NCBI RefSeq assembly: GCF_024199945.1 | Contig: NZ_JANADP010000001.1 | Coordinates: 3,162,001 to 3,226,000, forward strand | Direction: 5' to 3' | Source of the DNA: Bradyrhizobium sp. CCGUVB4N | Lineage (GTDB): Bacteria > Pseudomonadota > Alphaproteobacteria > Rhizobiales > Xanthobacteraceae | Length of the DNA: 64,000 nucleotides | Part shown: positions 40,803-49,254 of the stretch, piece by piece | Position numbering within the stretch: the stretch's first letter is position 1 | Layout of the letters: every line of letters starts with the position of its first letter | The notes under the pieces: generated by a model | Database searches by the model: none | Told to the model about the DNA's origin: nothing | Seen by the model: the letters and a program-made list of their open reading frames with translations, nothing else | Translations under genes and position numbers: made by a program

Positions 40803-41675
40803 TCAACCTTTCTCTGAAACGTAGGTGGAAGCCGTGGCGAGCCGTGCCTCGGTGTCCTGGAGCCGCTTCTTGGCGGCGCTGCCGCCCAGTGAGAACGTCA
40901 CTGCGGCGAGCGACTGCGCGATCGCGAGCGCGCCGGTGAGGCTCGGAAAGAAGCCGGGCGAGGAGGCCGCTTCGAACAGCAGAACGTGGTCGGCCCCCTC
41001 GGCCATCGGCGCTGCCACGCTGTCGGCGATCGCGATCAGCGTTGCGCCGGCGCGATAGGCGGCTTGCGCGACCCGGACGCTGGCGTTGGTGTAGGGCATG
41101 AAGCCGATGACGATCACGGCCTCGCCGGGGCGGAAGGCGCCGAGATCGAGATCGTCGGGGCCGGAGCTGCCTACGATCTGCACCTGTTCGGGACGGAACA
41201 GCCTCAGCTCGTAGTTGAGCAATTCCGCGACGCTGCGGCAGCTGCGATAGCCGGTGATCCAGATCCGTTTTGCATCGTGCAGCGTGCGGGCCGCATCCGC
41301 GATCGCGTGGGCGGAGATACGTGGCAGACCCGCAGCTTCGGCTTCGAGCTTGTCGGTGATGAGCGTGACGTCCGCGTTCGGGCCGTGGCGGCGGCCTTTG
41401 GCGCGCGCCGAAAAGGGCGAGATCTGCGACGGCCGCCGTGCCTCGGTGAGCGCAGCGCGCAATGCGTCCCAGCCGGAATAGCCGATCGCCTTGGCAAGGC
41501 GCGTGAATGCGGCGGGATCGGCACCGGCCTCGGCCGCGAGGTCGCGCATCGAACGGGTGGTGGCATCGTAATCGTTGGCCGCGACAAAACGCCCGACCTC
41601 CTGCAAGCGCAGGGGGAGCGATGGCAACGCAATGCGTAGTTCGCTCAGGGGCGAGGATTTTGCGGGCTCGGCCAT
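40803..41675 (-). CDS. MurR/RpiR family transcriptional regulator
   Basis: A 290-aa regulator. An N-terminal RpiR HTH (SMRDLAAEAGADPAAFTRLAKAIGYSGWDALR, about residues 41-73) is followed by a SIS sugar-isomerase-like ligand domain (WITGYRSCRSVAELLNYELRLF, ADHVLLFEAASSPG). It starts the minus-strand operon with the aminotransferase and aapJ and is divergent from aapQ. A perfect 8-bp inverted repeat lies between the two starts. It likely regulates both directions. Confidence 0.9.
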   Translation of the reverse strand: MAEPAKSSPLSELRIALPSLPLRLQEVGRFVAANDYDATTRSMRDLAAEAGADPAAFTRLAKAIGYSGWDALRAALTEARRPSQISPFSARAKGRRHGPNADVTLITDKLEAEAAGLPRISAHAIADAARTLHDAKRIWITGYRSCRSVAELLNYELRLFRPEQVQIVGSSGPDDLDLGAFRPGEAVIVIGFMPYTNASVRVAQAAYRAGATLIAIADSVAAPMAEGADHVLLFEAASSPGFFPSLTGALAIAQSLAAVTFSLGGSAAKKRLQDTEARLATASTYVSEKG

Positions 41676-41683
41676 GAAACATT

Positions 41684-41712
41684 TGTTGCACGGTTCTTGG
41701 ATTGGTGCAACA
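41684..41712. promoter_or_regulatory. Candidate RpiR operator
   Basis: Perfect 8-bp arms TGTTGCAC (41684-41691) and GTGCAACA (41705-41712), with a 13-base spacer, centred about 22 bases upstream of the RpiR start and 65 bases before aapQ. Arm centres are two helical turns apart, fitting a dimeric regulator in the shared promoter region. Confidence 0.65.
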
Positions 41713-41762
41713 GTTGACGCGCGCCGCCGGAAATCGCTGTTTTCAGGAAGGATTTTTGTGCC

Positions 41763-42950
41763 GTGACCTCAGATGACCCCAGGCCGCCGCCGCGCCGCAG
41801 CTTTTTCGGCGCGCTCGGGCCGAACGAACTGAAGGGCCTGTTCTGGCAGGTGCTGGTGGTCGGCATCGCGGTTGCCGTCATCGTCTTCCTCTGGTCCAAC
41901 ACGGTCACCAACCTCTCGGCGCGCCGCATCACCACCGGCTTTGCATTTCTCGGCCGCGAAGCGGGCATGCCGATTGCCGACAGCCTGCTCGCCTACAATC
42001 CCCGGGACAGCTACCTCTGGGCCTTCGTTGTCGGCGTCGCCAACACCCTGCGTGTCGCTGTGATCGGCATCGTGCTTGCGACCATTCTGGGGACGCTGAT
42101 CGGGATCTCGCGGTTGTCGGCGAACTGGCTGCTGTCGCGGCTTGCCGCCGTTTATGTCGAGGTCCTGCGCGACATTCCGCTGCTGCTTCAATTATTGTTC
42201 TGGTACGTGCTGATGCAGGCGTTGCCGGCGGCGCGCGCCGCGTGGCGGCCGGTCGAGGGCGTTTTCCTGTCCAATCGCGGACTGATCCTGCCGGCGATCC
42301 CGGTGGGCTCGCCGCAGCTCTGGGTGCTCGGCACGGCCGCGCTCGGGCTCGCCGCGTTCTTTCTGATCAGGCGATGGCTGATCGCGCAACAGATGCGGGA
42401 CGGCAAGCCGCGGCCGGCCTGGCCGTTTGCGGTTGGCCTCATCCTCGCCCTGCCGACGGCCGTATCGGTGGCGCTTCGCGTGTCCTGGACGATCGAATGG
42501 CCCCAGCTGCGCGGCTTCAACTTCGTCGGCGGGTTGACGCTCGCGCCGGAATATTTCGCGCTGCTGATCGCGCTCGTCACTTACACCTCGGCCTTCATCG
42601 CCGAGATCGTACGCAGCGGCATCCAGTCGGTACCGCGCGGGCAGTGGGATGCCGCCAGCGCGCTCGGCCTGCGCCGCAGTTTCATGCTGCGGCAGATCAT
42701 CCTGCCGCAGGCGCTACGCGTGATCGTGCCGCCGATGACGAGCCAGTATCTCAACCTGACCAAGAACTCTTCGCTCGCGGTCGCGATCGGCTATCAGGAC
42801 GTGGTCTCGATCGCCAACACCACGCTGAACCAGACCGGGCAGGCGATCGAGGCGATCTCCCTGATCATGGCCGTCTTCCTCACCATCAGTCTCGGCATCA
42901 GCTTCTTCATGAACTGGTACAATGCGCGCATCGCGCTGGCGGAGCGCTGA
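41763..42950 (+). CDS. aapQ: General L-amino acid ABC transporter permease AapQ
   Basis: A 395-aa inner-membrane permease of the His/Glu/Gln/Arg/opine family in the long AapQ form, with extra N-terminal helices before the BPD domain. The family segment VEVLRDIPLLLQLLFWYVLMQALP and the EAA loop (DAASALGLRRSFMLRQIILPQALRVIVPP) are clear. It starts at GTG, 51 bases past the palindrome. It pairs with AapM, whose ATG lies 3 bases after its stop. Confidence 0.92.
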   Translation: MTSDDPRPPPRRSFFGALGPNELKGLFWQVLVVGIAVAVIVFLWSNTVTNLSARRITTGFAFLGREAGMPIADSLLAYNPRDSYLWAFVVGVANTLRVAVIGIVLATILGTLIGISRLSANWLLSRLAAVYVEVLRDIPLLLQLLFWYVLMQALPAARAAWRPVEGVFLSNRGLILPAIPVGSPQLWVLGTAALGLAAFFLIRRWLIAQQMRDGKPRPAWPFAVGLILALPTAVSVALRVSWTIEWPQLRGFNFVGGLTLAPEYFALLIALVTYTSAFIAEIVRSGIQSVPRGQWDAASALGLRRSFMLRQIILPQALRVIVPPMTSQYLNLTKNSSLAVAIGYQDVVSIANTTLNQTGQAIEAISLIMAVFLTISLGISFFMNWYNARIALAER

Positions 42951-42952
42951 GC

Positions 42953-44062
42953 ATGACGGCGATCACTGACATGCCCGACCTGCCGCGTGCCGCCCGGCGC
43001 CCGCAAATCGGCAATCCGGTGCTGCGCTGGCTGCGCACCAATCTGTTCTCGTCGATCCCCAACGGCATTCTGACGGTCGTTCTGCTGGCGGTGCTGGCGA
43101 AAGGCGTGATCAGCTTCGTGCAGTGGGGCGTTGCGAACGCGGTCTGGTTCGCGCCGGCCAACGATTCCAGCGCCTGCAAGGCTGTGCGCGGCCTCGGCGC
43201 CTGCTGGGCCATCATTCCCGAGAAGTACCGCTTCATCCTGTTCGGCACCTATCCGTTCGACGAGCAATGGCGGCCGGCGCTGTCCGTCGTGCTGTTCATT
43301 GCGCTGTTCTTTCTCTCGACGCGCCGCGCGCTATGGCGGCGGGAATTGGCCTACCTCTGGATCGGCGCGCTGGCGCTGATCAGCGTCCTGATGTGGGGCG
43401 GCGTGTTCGGGCTGTCCTTCGTCTCGCAGGACCGCTGGGGCGGGCTGCCGGTGACGCTGATCCTGGCGACGTTCGGATTGGCGTTCGGCTTCCCGCTCGG
43501 CATTCTGGTCGCGCTCGGTCGACGCTCAAAGCTGCCGGCGATCCGCTCGCTGAGCGTGCTCTATGTCGAACTGATCCGCGGCGTGCCGCTGGTGAGCCTG
43601 CTGTTCATGGCGAGCGTGATGTTTCCGCTGTTCATGCCGGCTGGATTCAACATCGACAAGCTGTTGCGCGCGCAGATCGCGATCATTCTGTTTGCGGGCG
43701 CCTATCTTGCCGAAGTGATCCGTGGTGGCCTCCAGGCCGTGCCGCGCGGGCAATACGAAGCGGCCGATGCGTTGGGGCTGTCCTATTGGCGGAAGCACCG
43801 GCTGGTCGTGCTTCCGCAGGCGATCCGCCACGTCATTCCGCCGCTGGTCAACACCTTCATCGCATTCTTCAAGGACACCAGCCTGGTGCTGATCATCGGC
43901 ATCTTCGATCTGCTGACGACCGCCAAGACCGCGATCATCGATCCGGCCTGGCAACAGTTTTCGGTCGAGGTCTACATCTTCGTCGCCGCGATCTATTTCG
44001 TGTTCTGCTTCGCGATGTCGCGCTATAGCCGCGGCCTGGAGGCCCAATCCGCCTCGAGATAA
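42953..44062 (+). CDS. aapM: General L-amino acid ABC transporter permease AapM
   Basis: A 369-aa permease and the second half of the Aap channel. It has the AapM form: helices with WGVANAVWF, a Cys-containing loop (SSACKAVRGLGACWAIIPEKYRFILFGTYP), YVELIRGVPLVSLLFMASVMFPLF and an EAA loop (YEAADALGLSYWRKHRLVVLPQAIRHVIPP). The ATG at 42953 is right after the aapQ stop; the longer open frame is an antisense-of-codon artefact inside aapQ. No AapP ATPase follows, so the ATPase must be borrowed or encoded elsewhere. Confidence 0.93.
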   Translation: MTAITDMPDLPRAARRPQIGNPVLRWLRTNLFSSIPNGILTVVLLAVLAKGVISFVQWGVANAVWFAPANDSSACKAVRGLGACWAIIPEKYRFILFGTYPFDEQWRPALSVVLFIALFFLSTRRALWRRELAYLWIGALALISVLMWGGVFGLSFVSQDRWGGLPVTLILATFGLAFGFPLGILVALGRRSKLPAIRSLSVLYVELIRGVPLVSLLFMASVMFPLFMPAGFNIDKLLRAQIAIILFAGAYLAEVIRGGLQAVPRGQYEAADALGLSYWRKHRLVVLPQAIRHVIPPLVNTFIAFFKDTSLVLIIGIFDLLTTAKTAIIDPAWQQFSVEVYIFVAAIYFVFCFAMSRYSRGLEAQSASR

Positions 44063-44182
44063 ACCGGGAGCACGATGCTTATGCCGCGCCTATAGCAGGA
44101 GCCCAAATCCAGACTGGGAATCCTACGTGACGAACTCCACCTTTAATTTGCTGGTGGGCTTCAACACGAGGCACGTCAAATC

Positions 44183-44407
44183 ATGATGAAATCTGTTCTT
44201 GCTGCGTCGGCCATTCTGGTCGCGCTCTGCTCCGCTGCCGCTGCCGCTGCCGCTGCCCGCGACGTGGTGCATCACGCATCCATGGCGTCGGAAGCGACCG
44301 CCCGGATGTCACAGCCCCATCCGGGCTTCATGGCCCAGGCGGCTATGACGGAGGATGCGGGCTACGACGCGCATCAATATCACGGCGGTCCGAAAGCCAA
44401 CGATTAA
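44183..44407 (+). CDS. Small secreted protein of unknown function
   Basis: A 74-aa protein with a signal peptide (residues 1-25, an Ala-rich run ending AAAARD) and a short hydrophilic His/Met-rich mature part (VVHHASMASEATARM, HPGFMAQ, DAHQYHGGP). No family is recognised. His and Met richness could reflect metal binding, but this is speculative. It stands alone between the Aap permeases and the amidase. Confidence 0.6.
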   Translation: MMKSVLAASAILVALCSAAAAAAAARDVVHHASMASEATARMSQPHPGFMAQAAMTEDAGYDAHQYHGGPKAND

Positions 44408-44477
44408 GATCCGACCGGGACGCCGACGCCTTGGTAACGGGCCGCGCAGAGACGGCCTGATGGTGAATGTGCCGGCA

Positions 44478-44502
44478 CCGGGGGACAGCTAAGGTCCCCC
44501 GG
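44478..44502. terminator. Stem-loop between convergent small gene and amidase
   Basis: Arms CCGGGGGAC and GTCCCCCGG (perfect, 9 bp) around AGCTAAG, in the gap between two convergent genes. No T-run on either strand, so at best a weak bidirectional terminator or RNA-stabilising hairpin. Confidence 0.4.
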
Positions 44503-44513
44503 CGCGGCCCGCA

Positions 44514-45932
44514 TCATGCCTTGATCTTCGGGTCGATCGGCGTCTGCCCGCGCAGGCCCAGAATATCCTCCAGCACCTTCGCGCCGGCGAGCACCTGCGC
44601 ATCCGCGCGCGGCGCGCCGACGACCTGCACGCCGACCGGCAAACCGGAAGCCGTGAAGCCGCAGGGCAGCGACAGTGATGGGCAGCAGGCCAGCGTGATG
44701 GCGTAGACGATGCCGAGCCATTCGACGTAGTTCTCGAACCTCTTGCCGGCGCATTCCGCGACATAACGGTTCTCGATCGGGAAGGGCGGCACGATCGTCG
44801 TCGGCGTCAGCAGCAGATCGTAGGTCTTGAAGAACTCGATCGCGCGTGCGGTCATGCCGACGCGCTGGGCTTCGGCACGCGCGAGCTGCTCGACCGTGAG
44901 CTTGAGGCCCTCCTCGATGTTCCAGATCACCTCGGGCTTGAGCAGGTCGCGCTTGGTGCGCAGCAGATTGGCCTTGGTGATCGCGAAGTCGAAGGCGCGC
45001 AGCACGTGGAAGCATTCGTGCGCTTCGCGCCAGTCGGGATGCGCCTCCTCGACGATGGCGCCGGCTTCCGCGAAGCGTTCCGCCGCCTTGCGCGTGATCG
45101 CCTTGACCTCGGGATCAACCGGCGTGATGCCGAGATCGGGCGAATAGGCGATGCGCTTGGGCTTCCTGCCCGACTGTGCCGCCGACAGGAAGGAGGTCGT
45201 GGGCGCTGGCAGCGACAGCGGATCGTCCGCATAGTCGCCGCTCATGGCGTCGAGCAGCAATGCGAGATCCTCGACATTGCGCGCCATCGGACCGACCACG
45301 CCGAGATTGCGGTCGATACCCGATTTCGGGGTATGCGCGACGCGACCGATGCTCGGCCGCATGCCGACGACGCCGCAGAAGGCTGCGGGGCTGCGCAAGG
45401 AGCCGCCCATGTCGGAGCCCTGTGCCAGCCAGGCCATGCCGGTGGCGAGTGCCACCGCTGCGCCGCCGGAAGAGCCGGCCGCCGACCTGGACGTGTCCCA
45501 GGGATTGAGCGTCGCACCGAACACCTCGTTGAAGGTGTTGGCGCCGGCGCCGAATTCCGGCGTGTTGGATTTTGCGTAGACGACCGCGCCATTGGCCTCG
45601 AGATTCTCGACCATGAGGTCGGACGTCGCGGAAATGTTATCCTTGAAGATCGGCGAGCCCTGGGTGTTCAACACGCCCGCGACGTCGGTCAGGTCCTTGA
45701 TCGGCAGCGGCAGACCCGCGAGCAGCCCGCGTGCACCAGCAGGCTTCTGCATCAGCGCTTTCGCATTGGTCCGCGCGCGATCGAAGCACAGTGTCGGGAG
45801 CGCGTTGACCTTGCCGTCGACCTCGCTGATGCGCTTCTCCACCACGTCGAGCAGCTCGAGGGGAGAAACGTCGCCGGAGCGCAGCTTGTCGACGACGGTG
45901 CAGGCGGTTTCGCGGATCAGGTCTTGAGACAA
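44514..45932 (-). CDS. Amidase (amidase signature family)
   Basis: A 472-aa amidase-signature hydrolase. The Ser-cisSer-Lys triad is present: Lys in LPLPIKDLTDVAGV, cis-Ser in SRSAAGSSGGAAVALATG and Ser in GSDMGGSLRSPAAFCGVVGMRPS. It is close to GatA-like amidases but has no gatB or gatC neighbour, so it is more likely a small-molecule amidase. Cytoplasmic, no signal peptide. A 46-base gap separates it from the SDR gene on the same strand. Confidence 0.92.
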   Translation of the reverse strand: MSQDLIRETACTVVDKLRSGDVSPLELLDVVEKRISEVDGKVNALPTLCFDRARTNAKALMQKPAGARGLLAGLPLPIKDLTDVAGVLNTQGSPIFKDNISATSDLMVENLEANGAVVYAKSNTPEFGAGANTFNEVFGATLNPWDTSRSAAGSSGGAAVALATGMAWLAQGSDMGGSLRSPAAFCGVVGMRPSIGRVAHTPKSGIDRNLGVVGPMARNVEDLALLLDAMSGDYADDPLSLPAPTTSFLSAAQSGRKPKRIAYSPDLGITPVDPEVKAITRKAAERFAEAGAIVEEAHPDWREAHECFHVLRAFDFAITKANLLRTKRDLLKPEVIWNIEEGLKLTVEQLARAEAQRVGMTARAIEFFKTYDLLLTPTTIVPPFPIENRYVAECAGKRFENYVEWLGIVYAITLACCPSLSLPCGFTASGLPVGVQVVGAPRADAQVLAGAKVLEDILGLRGQTPIDPKIKA

Positions 45933-45978
45933 CTATTTTGCTCCTAAGGCTACTCTTGGTTCGCTTCGACAGAAAAGT

Positions 45979-46755
45979 CTAACCCCATCCGGCGCTGATG
46001 CCGCCGTCGACCGTGTAGATCACGCCGGATGTGTAGCCGGCGCGATCCGACGCGAGGAAGGCCATGAGGTCGCCGATCTCGCGCGCATGCGCGGGGCGAC
46101 CGAGTGGCAGGCCCTTCTGGAATTCCTTGTAACGGTTCTCATCGCCGAACTGGTGCTTTGCCCGCGTCTTCAGCAGCGTGACGTGGCGGTCGGTGCCGAC
46201 GGGGCCGGGATTGATGCCGACCACGCGGATGTTGTCGGCGAGGCTTTTGCCGCCGAGCGCGCGGGTGAAAGCCATCAGCGCGGCATTGCCGGCGCTGCCG
46301 CAGATATAATTGGCGTCGAATTTTTCGCCGGCCGCGCCAATGTCGTTGACGATGACGCCGCCGCCTTTGGCCTTCATCTGCGCGTAGATCTGCCGCGTCA
46401 GGTTGATGTAACCGAACACTTTCAATTCCCAGGCGTGGCGCCAGGTGGCTTCATCGATCTTGTCGATCGAGCCGCCGGGGATGTCGCCGGCATTGTTGAC
46501 GAGCACGTCGATATCGGCAGCTTCCTTGGCGAGCCGGGCGATGTCCTCGGCCTTGCGCAAATCCACGATGCTGGTCGCAGCGTCGATCTGGTGCGCCGAG
46601 CGCAGCCGGTCAGCCAGCGCCTTGAGCTGCTCGCCGTTGCGGGCGGCGAGCAGGAGATGAGCGCCTTCCTCGGCAAACGCCTCGGCGGCGGCTGCGCCGA
46701 TGCCCTTGGACGCGCCCGTGATCAGGACGCGCTTGCCACGCAAATGCAGATCCAT
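45979..46755 (-). CDS. SDR family protein with degenerate catalytic motif
   Basis: A 258-aa short-chain dehydrogenase-fold protein. The cofactor motif is intact (TGASKGIGAAAAEAF) and so is the NNAG element (VNNAGDIPGG). The usual YxxxK site reads YICGSAGNAALMAF, so both the catalytic Tyr and Lys appear replaced (Gly and Asn by alignment to YxASKAAL). It may act by a different mechanism, be non-catalytic, or use the nearby Tyr of NYICGS. The C-terminal sequence DGGISAGWG is typical. It is divergent from tartrate dehydrogenase. Confidence 0.88.
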   Translation of the reverse strand: MDLHLRGKRVLITGASKGIGAAAAEAFAEEGAHLLLAARNGEQLKALADRLRSAHQIDAATSIVDLRKAEDIARLAKEAADIDVLVNNAGDIPGGSIDKIDEATWRHAWELKVFGYINLTRQIYAQMKAKGGGVIVNDIGAAGEKFDANYICGSAGNAALMAFTRALGGKSLADNIRVVGINPGPVGTDRHVTLLKTRAKHQFGDENRYKEFQKGLPLGRPAHAREIGDLMAFLASDRAGYTSGVIYTVDGGISAGWG

Positions 46756-46822
46756 GGAGTGTACTCGCTCGGTGGGAACTGAATGAAATCAGTAGGCGGT
46801 CGGCTGCGCCATGGTCAACATT

Positions 46823-46867
46823 GCAGTGCAGCGTTGCACTGCCGCCGAGTTTGGTCCATTGCAGTGC
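46823..46867. promoter_or_regulatory. Candidate operator: repeated TTGCAGTGC sites
   Basis: Arms GCAGTGCA (46823-46830) and TGCACTGC (46835-46842), perfect around GCGT, plus a third direct half-site TTGCAGTGC at 46859-46867. The cluster lies in the 156-base region between the divergent SDR and tartrate dehydrogenase genes. No regulator gene is adjacent. Confidence 0.55.
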
Positions 46868-46911
46868 GGTCAAAAAGACGGCGGCTGCCGGACCAAAAAG
46901 GGACGTTCTCG

Positions 46912-47985
46912 ATGAGCAAGAAACAGTACCGGATCGCAGTCATCCCCGGCGATGGCATCGGCAAGGAAGTGATGCCCGAGGGCCTGCGCGTTTTGGAGAC
47001 GGCGGCCAAGAAGCACGGCGTGTCCTTGCATTTCGATCATTTCGACTTCTCGTCCTGGGACTATTACGAGAAGCACGGGCAGATGATGCCGGATGATTGG
47101 AAGGAAAAGATCGGCAAGCACGACGCGATCTATTTCGGCGCGGTCGGCTGGCCCGCCAAGATTCCGGATCACGTCTCGCTGTGGGGCTCGCTGATCAAGT
47201 TCCGTCGCGAGTTCGATCAATATGTGAACCTGCGCCCGGTGCGGCTGATGCCCGGCGTGCCGTCGCCGCTGGCCAATCGCAAGCCCGGTGACATCGATTT
47301 CTGGGTGGTGCGCGAGAACACCGAAGGCGAATATTCCTCCGTCGGCGGACGCATGTTCCCCGACACCGACCGCGAGTTCGTGACGCAGCAGACGGTGATG
47401 ACCCGCACCGGCGTCGATCGCATCCTGAAGTTCGCCTTCGAGCTCGCGCAGTCGCGGCCGAAGAAGCACCTGACCTCGGCGACCAAGTCGAACGGCATCT
47501 CCATCACCATGCCCTATTGGGACGAGCGCGTGGAGGCGATGGCCAAGAAGTTTCCGGGCGTGAAGTGGGACAAGTACCACATCGACATTCTCACCGCGAA
47601 CTTCGTGCTGCATCCGGACTGGTTCGACGTCGTGGTCGGCTCCAACCTGTTCGGCGACATCCTCTCCGATCTGGGTCCCGCCTGCACCGGCACGATCGGC
47701 ATCGCGCCATCGGGCAACATCAATCCCGAGGGCGATTTCCCGTCGGTGTTCGAGCCGGTGCACGGCTCGGCGCCCGACATCGCAGGGCAGGGCATCGCGA
47801 ACCCGATCGGTGCGATCTGGTCGGGCGCGATGATGCTGGATCATCTCGGCGAGAAGGTTGCCGGCAAGTCGATCGTCGATGCGATCGAGCGCACGCTGGC
47901 CGAACGCACGCTGCGTACCAAGGACCTCGGCGGCAATGCCGACACCACGGCGTGCGGCAAGGCCGTCGCGGATATGGTGGACTAA
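46912..47985 (+). CDS. ttuC: Tartrate dehydrogenase/D-malate dehydrogenase (decarboxylating)
   Basis: A 357-aa member of the isocitrate/isopropylmalate dehydrogenase family, TtuC/DmlA branch. It has the N-terminal YRIAVIPGDGIGKEVMPEGLRVLE, substrate residues in YVNLRPVRL and RENTEGEYSSVGGR, the metal-binding Asp in VGSNLFGDILSDLG and the NAD-binding FEPVHGSAPDIAGQGIANPIGAIWSGAMML. It oxidises tartrate or D-malate with NAD and Mn2+ or Mg2+. The ATG at 46912 starts the domain. Confidence 0.92.
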   Translation: MSKKQYRIAVIPGDGIGKEVMPEGLRVLETAAKKHGVSLHFDHFDFSSWDYYEKHGQMMPDDWKEKIGKHDAIYFGAVGWPAKIPDHVSLWGSLIKFRREFDQYVNLRPVRLMPGVPSPLANRKPGDIDFWVVRENTEGEYSSVGGRMFPDTDREFVTQQTVMTRTGVDRILKFAFELAQSRPKKHLTSATKSNGISITMPYWDERVEAMAKKFPGVKWDKYHIDILTANFVLHPDWFDVVVGSNLFGDILSDLGPACTGTIGIAPSGNINPEGDFPSVFEPVHGSAPDIAGQGIANPIGAIWSGAMMLDHLGEKVAGKSIVDAIERTLAERTLRTKDLGGNADTTACGKAVADMVD

Positions 47986-48007
47986 GGCACGTTCGCGCAA
48001 CAGATCA

Positions 48008-48147
48008 CGGTGTCGTCCCGGCGAAAGCCGGGACCCATACGCCGCAGCCGTTGTTGCTGCGCGAGAAGGTCATTGCCTGTTTTCGTCAAACGCCTGCTGC
48101 GGCGTATGGGTCCCGGATCTGCGCTTCGCTTGTCCGGGACGACACCG
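48008..48147. repeat. Palindromic intergenic repeat (GTGTCGTCCCGG type)
   Basis: Outer arms CGGTGTCGTCCCGG and CCGGGACGACACCG, with inner arms GGGACCCATACGCCGCAG and CTGCGGCGTATGGGTCCC. It spans the whole convergent gap between tartrate dehydrogenase and the Ldh2 gene. A common rhizobial intergenic palindrome by general knowledge; no gene inside. Confidence 0.8.
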
Positions 48148-48169
48148 TTTGTGGCTGCTTCGTTCTCGT

Positions 48170-49243
48170 TCAGCCCGCGATCTTCTCGATCGCCGCCTGA
48201 TCCAGCCCGAATTTCTTCCCGGCTTCCAAAATTTCCTGCCAGGTGGTCGGATCGACCGGAATGCCTTCGGCAAGGCGCTTCTTCTTGGTCTCGCGCTCGG
48301 GCTCGCCGGCAATCTTCACTTTCTCGACGCCGGGGCCGGGAGGCGAGCCGGTGTGCCAGGCAACAAAACTCTCGACTTCACTTGCCAGGTTCTCGCCTGT
48401 GCCGAGCTTGCCCGGATCGATGACGATCGAGAGCATGCCGTTGAGGACGTTGTACTTGCCGTCGGACGGGCCCTTGACCACCTGCCCGCCGGAGAGCGCG
48501 CCGCCGAGGATTTCGCACACCAGCGCAAGCCCCGAACCCTTGTGCTCGCCGAACGGCAGGATGGCGCCGTACGGCGGGATCACGGTGTAGCGCGGATTGA
48601 CGGTGGGCTTGCCTTCGTTGTCGATGATGGTGCCGGGCTCGAGTTCGACGCCCTTGTTGTGAGCGACGCGGGTCTTGCCCTGCGCGATCCGGCTGGTGGC
48701 GAAGTCGAGCACGATCGGCTCCTTGCCGCGGCGCGGGATGCCGACACAGAACGGGTTGGTGCCGTGGCGCGGATCGCTGCCGCCCCAGGGCGCCACGATC
48801 GGGCGCGAGATCACGTTGACGAAATGGATCGAGACCAGCCCGTGGTCGATGCACTGCTCGGCCCAGTGGCCGATGCGGCCGATGTGGTGCGCGTTGGAAA
48901 GGCCGACGAGGCAGACGCCGTTGCGCTTGGCGCGCTCTGCCGCCAGCTCCATCGCTTCATGGCCGATCACCTGGCCGTAGCCGGTGAGACCGTCGAGGGT
49001 GAGAAGCGGACCGGTGTCGAGCACGGTCTTGACGTGAGCATTCACCGCCAGGCCGCCGTTGACGACGCTCGAGACATAACGCGGGATCATGCCGACGCCG
49101 TGGGAATCATGTCCCTTGAGGTTGGCCTCGACGAGATTGGTGGATACGAGTTCGGCTTCACGGTCGGAGGAGCCCCCGGCCTTGACGATGGCGCGGATGG
49201 CGTTGGTGAGCGGCTCTGCCTTGATGGTGCGATAGTCGGCCAT
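48170..49243 (-). CDS. Malate/L-lactate/ureidoglycolate dehydrogenase family protein (Ldh2)
   Basis: A 357-aa NAD(P)-dependent oxidoreductase of the Ldh_2 family, with the catalytic-His motif GHDSHGVGMIPRY (about residues 44-56), VGLSNAHHIGRIGHWAEQ and GGSDPRHGTNPFCVGIPR. Members oxidise malate, sulfolactate, ureidoglycolate or related 2-hydroxyacids. The ATG at 49243 begins the domain. It is the third gene of a minus-strand operon behind a carbamoylase and a D-2-hydroxyacid dehydrogenase, which makes ureidoglycolate or another 2-hydroxyacid plausible. Confidence 0.9.
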   Translation of the reverse strand: MADYRTIKAEPLTNAIRAIVKAGGSSDREAELVSTNLVEANLKGHDSHGVGMIPRYVSSVVNGGLAVNAHVKTVLDTGPLLTLDGLTGYGQVIGHEAMELAAERAKRNGVCLVGLSNAHHIGRIGHWAEQCIDHGLVSIHFVNVISRPIVAPWGGSDPRHGTNPFCVGIPRRGKEPIVLDFATSRIAQGKTRVAHNKGVELEPGTIIDNEGKPTVNPRYTVIPPYGAILPFGEHKGSGLALVCEILGGALSGGQVVKGPSDGKYNVLNGMLSIVIDPGKLGTGENLASEVESFVAWHTGSPPGPGVEKVKIAGEPERETKKKRLAEGIPVDPTTWQEILEAGKKFGLDQAAIEKIAG

Positions 49244-49254
49244 TGTTGTTGCTC

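Noticed and set aside
42242..42952. A long in-frame N-terminal extension of aapM inside aapQ
   Set aside because: It overlaps aapQ in another frame, has arginine-rich shadow composition, and AapM homology starts at 42953.
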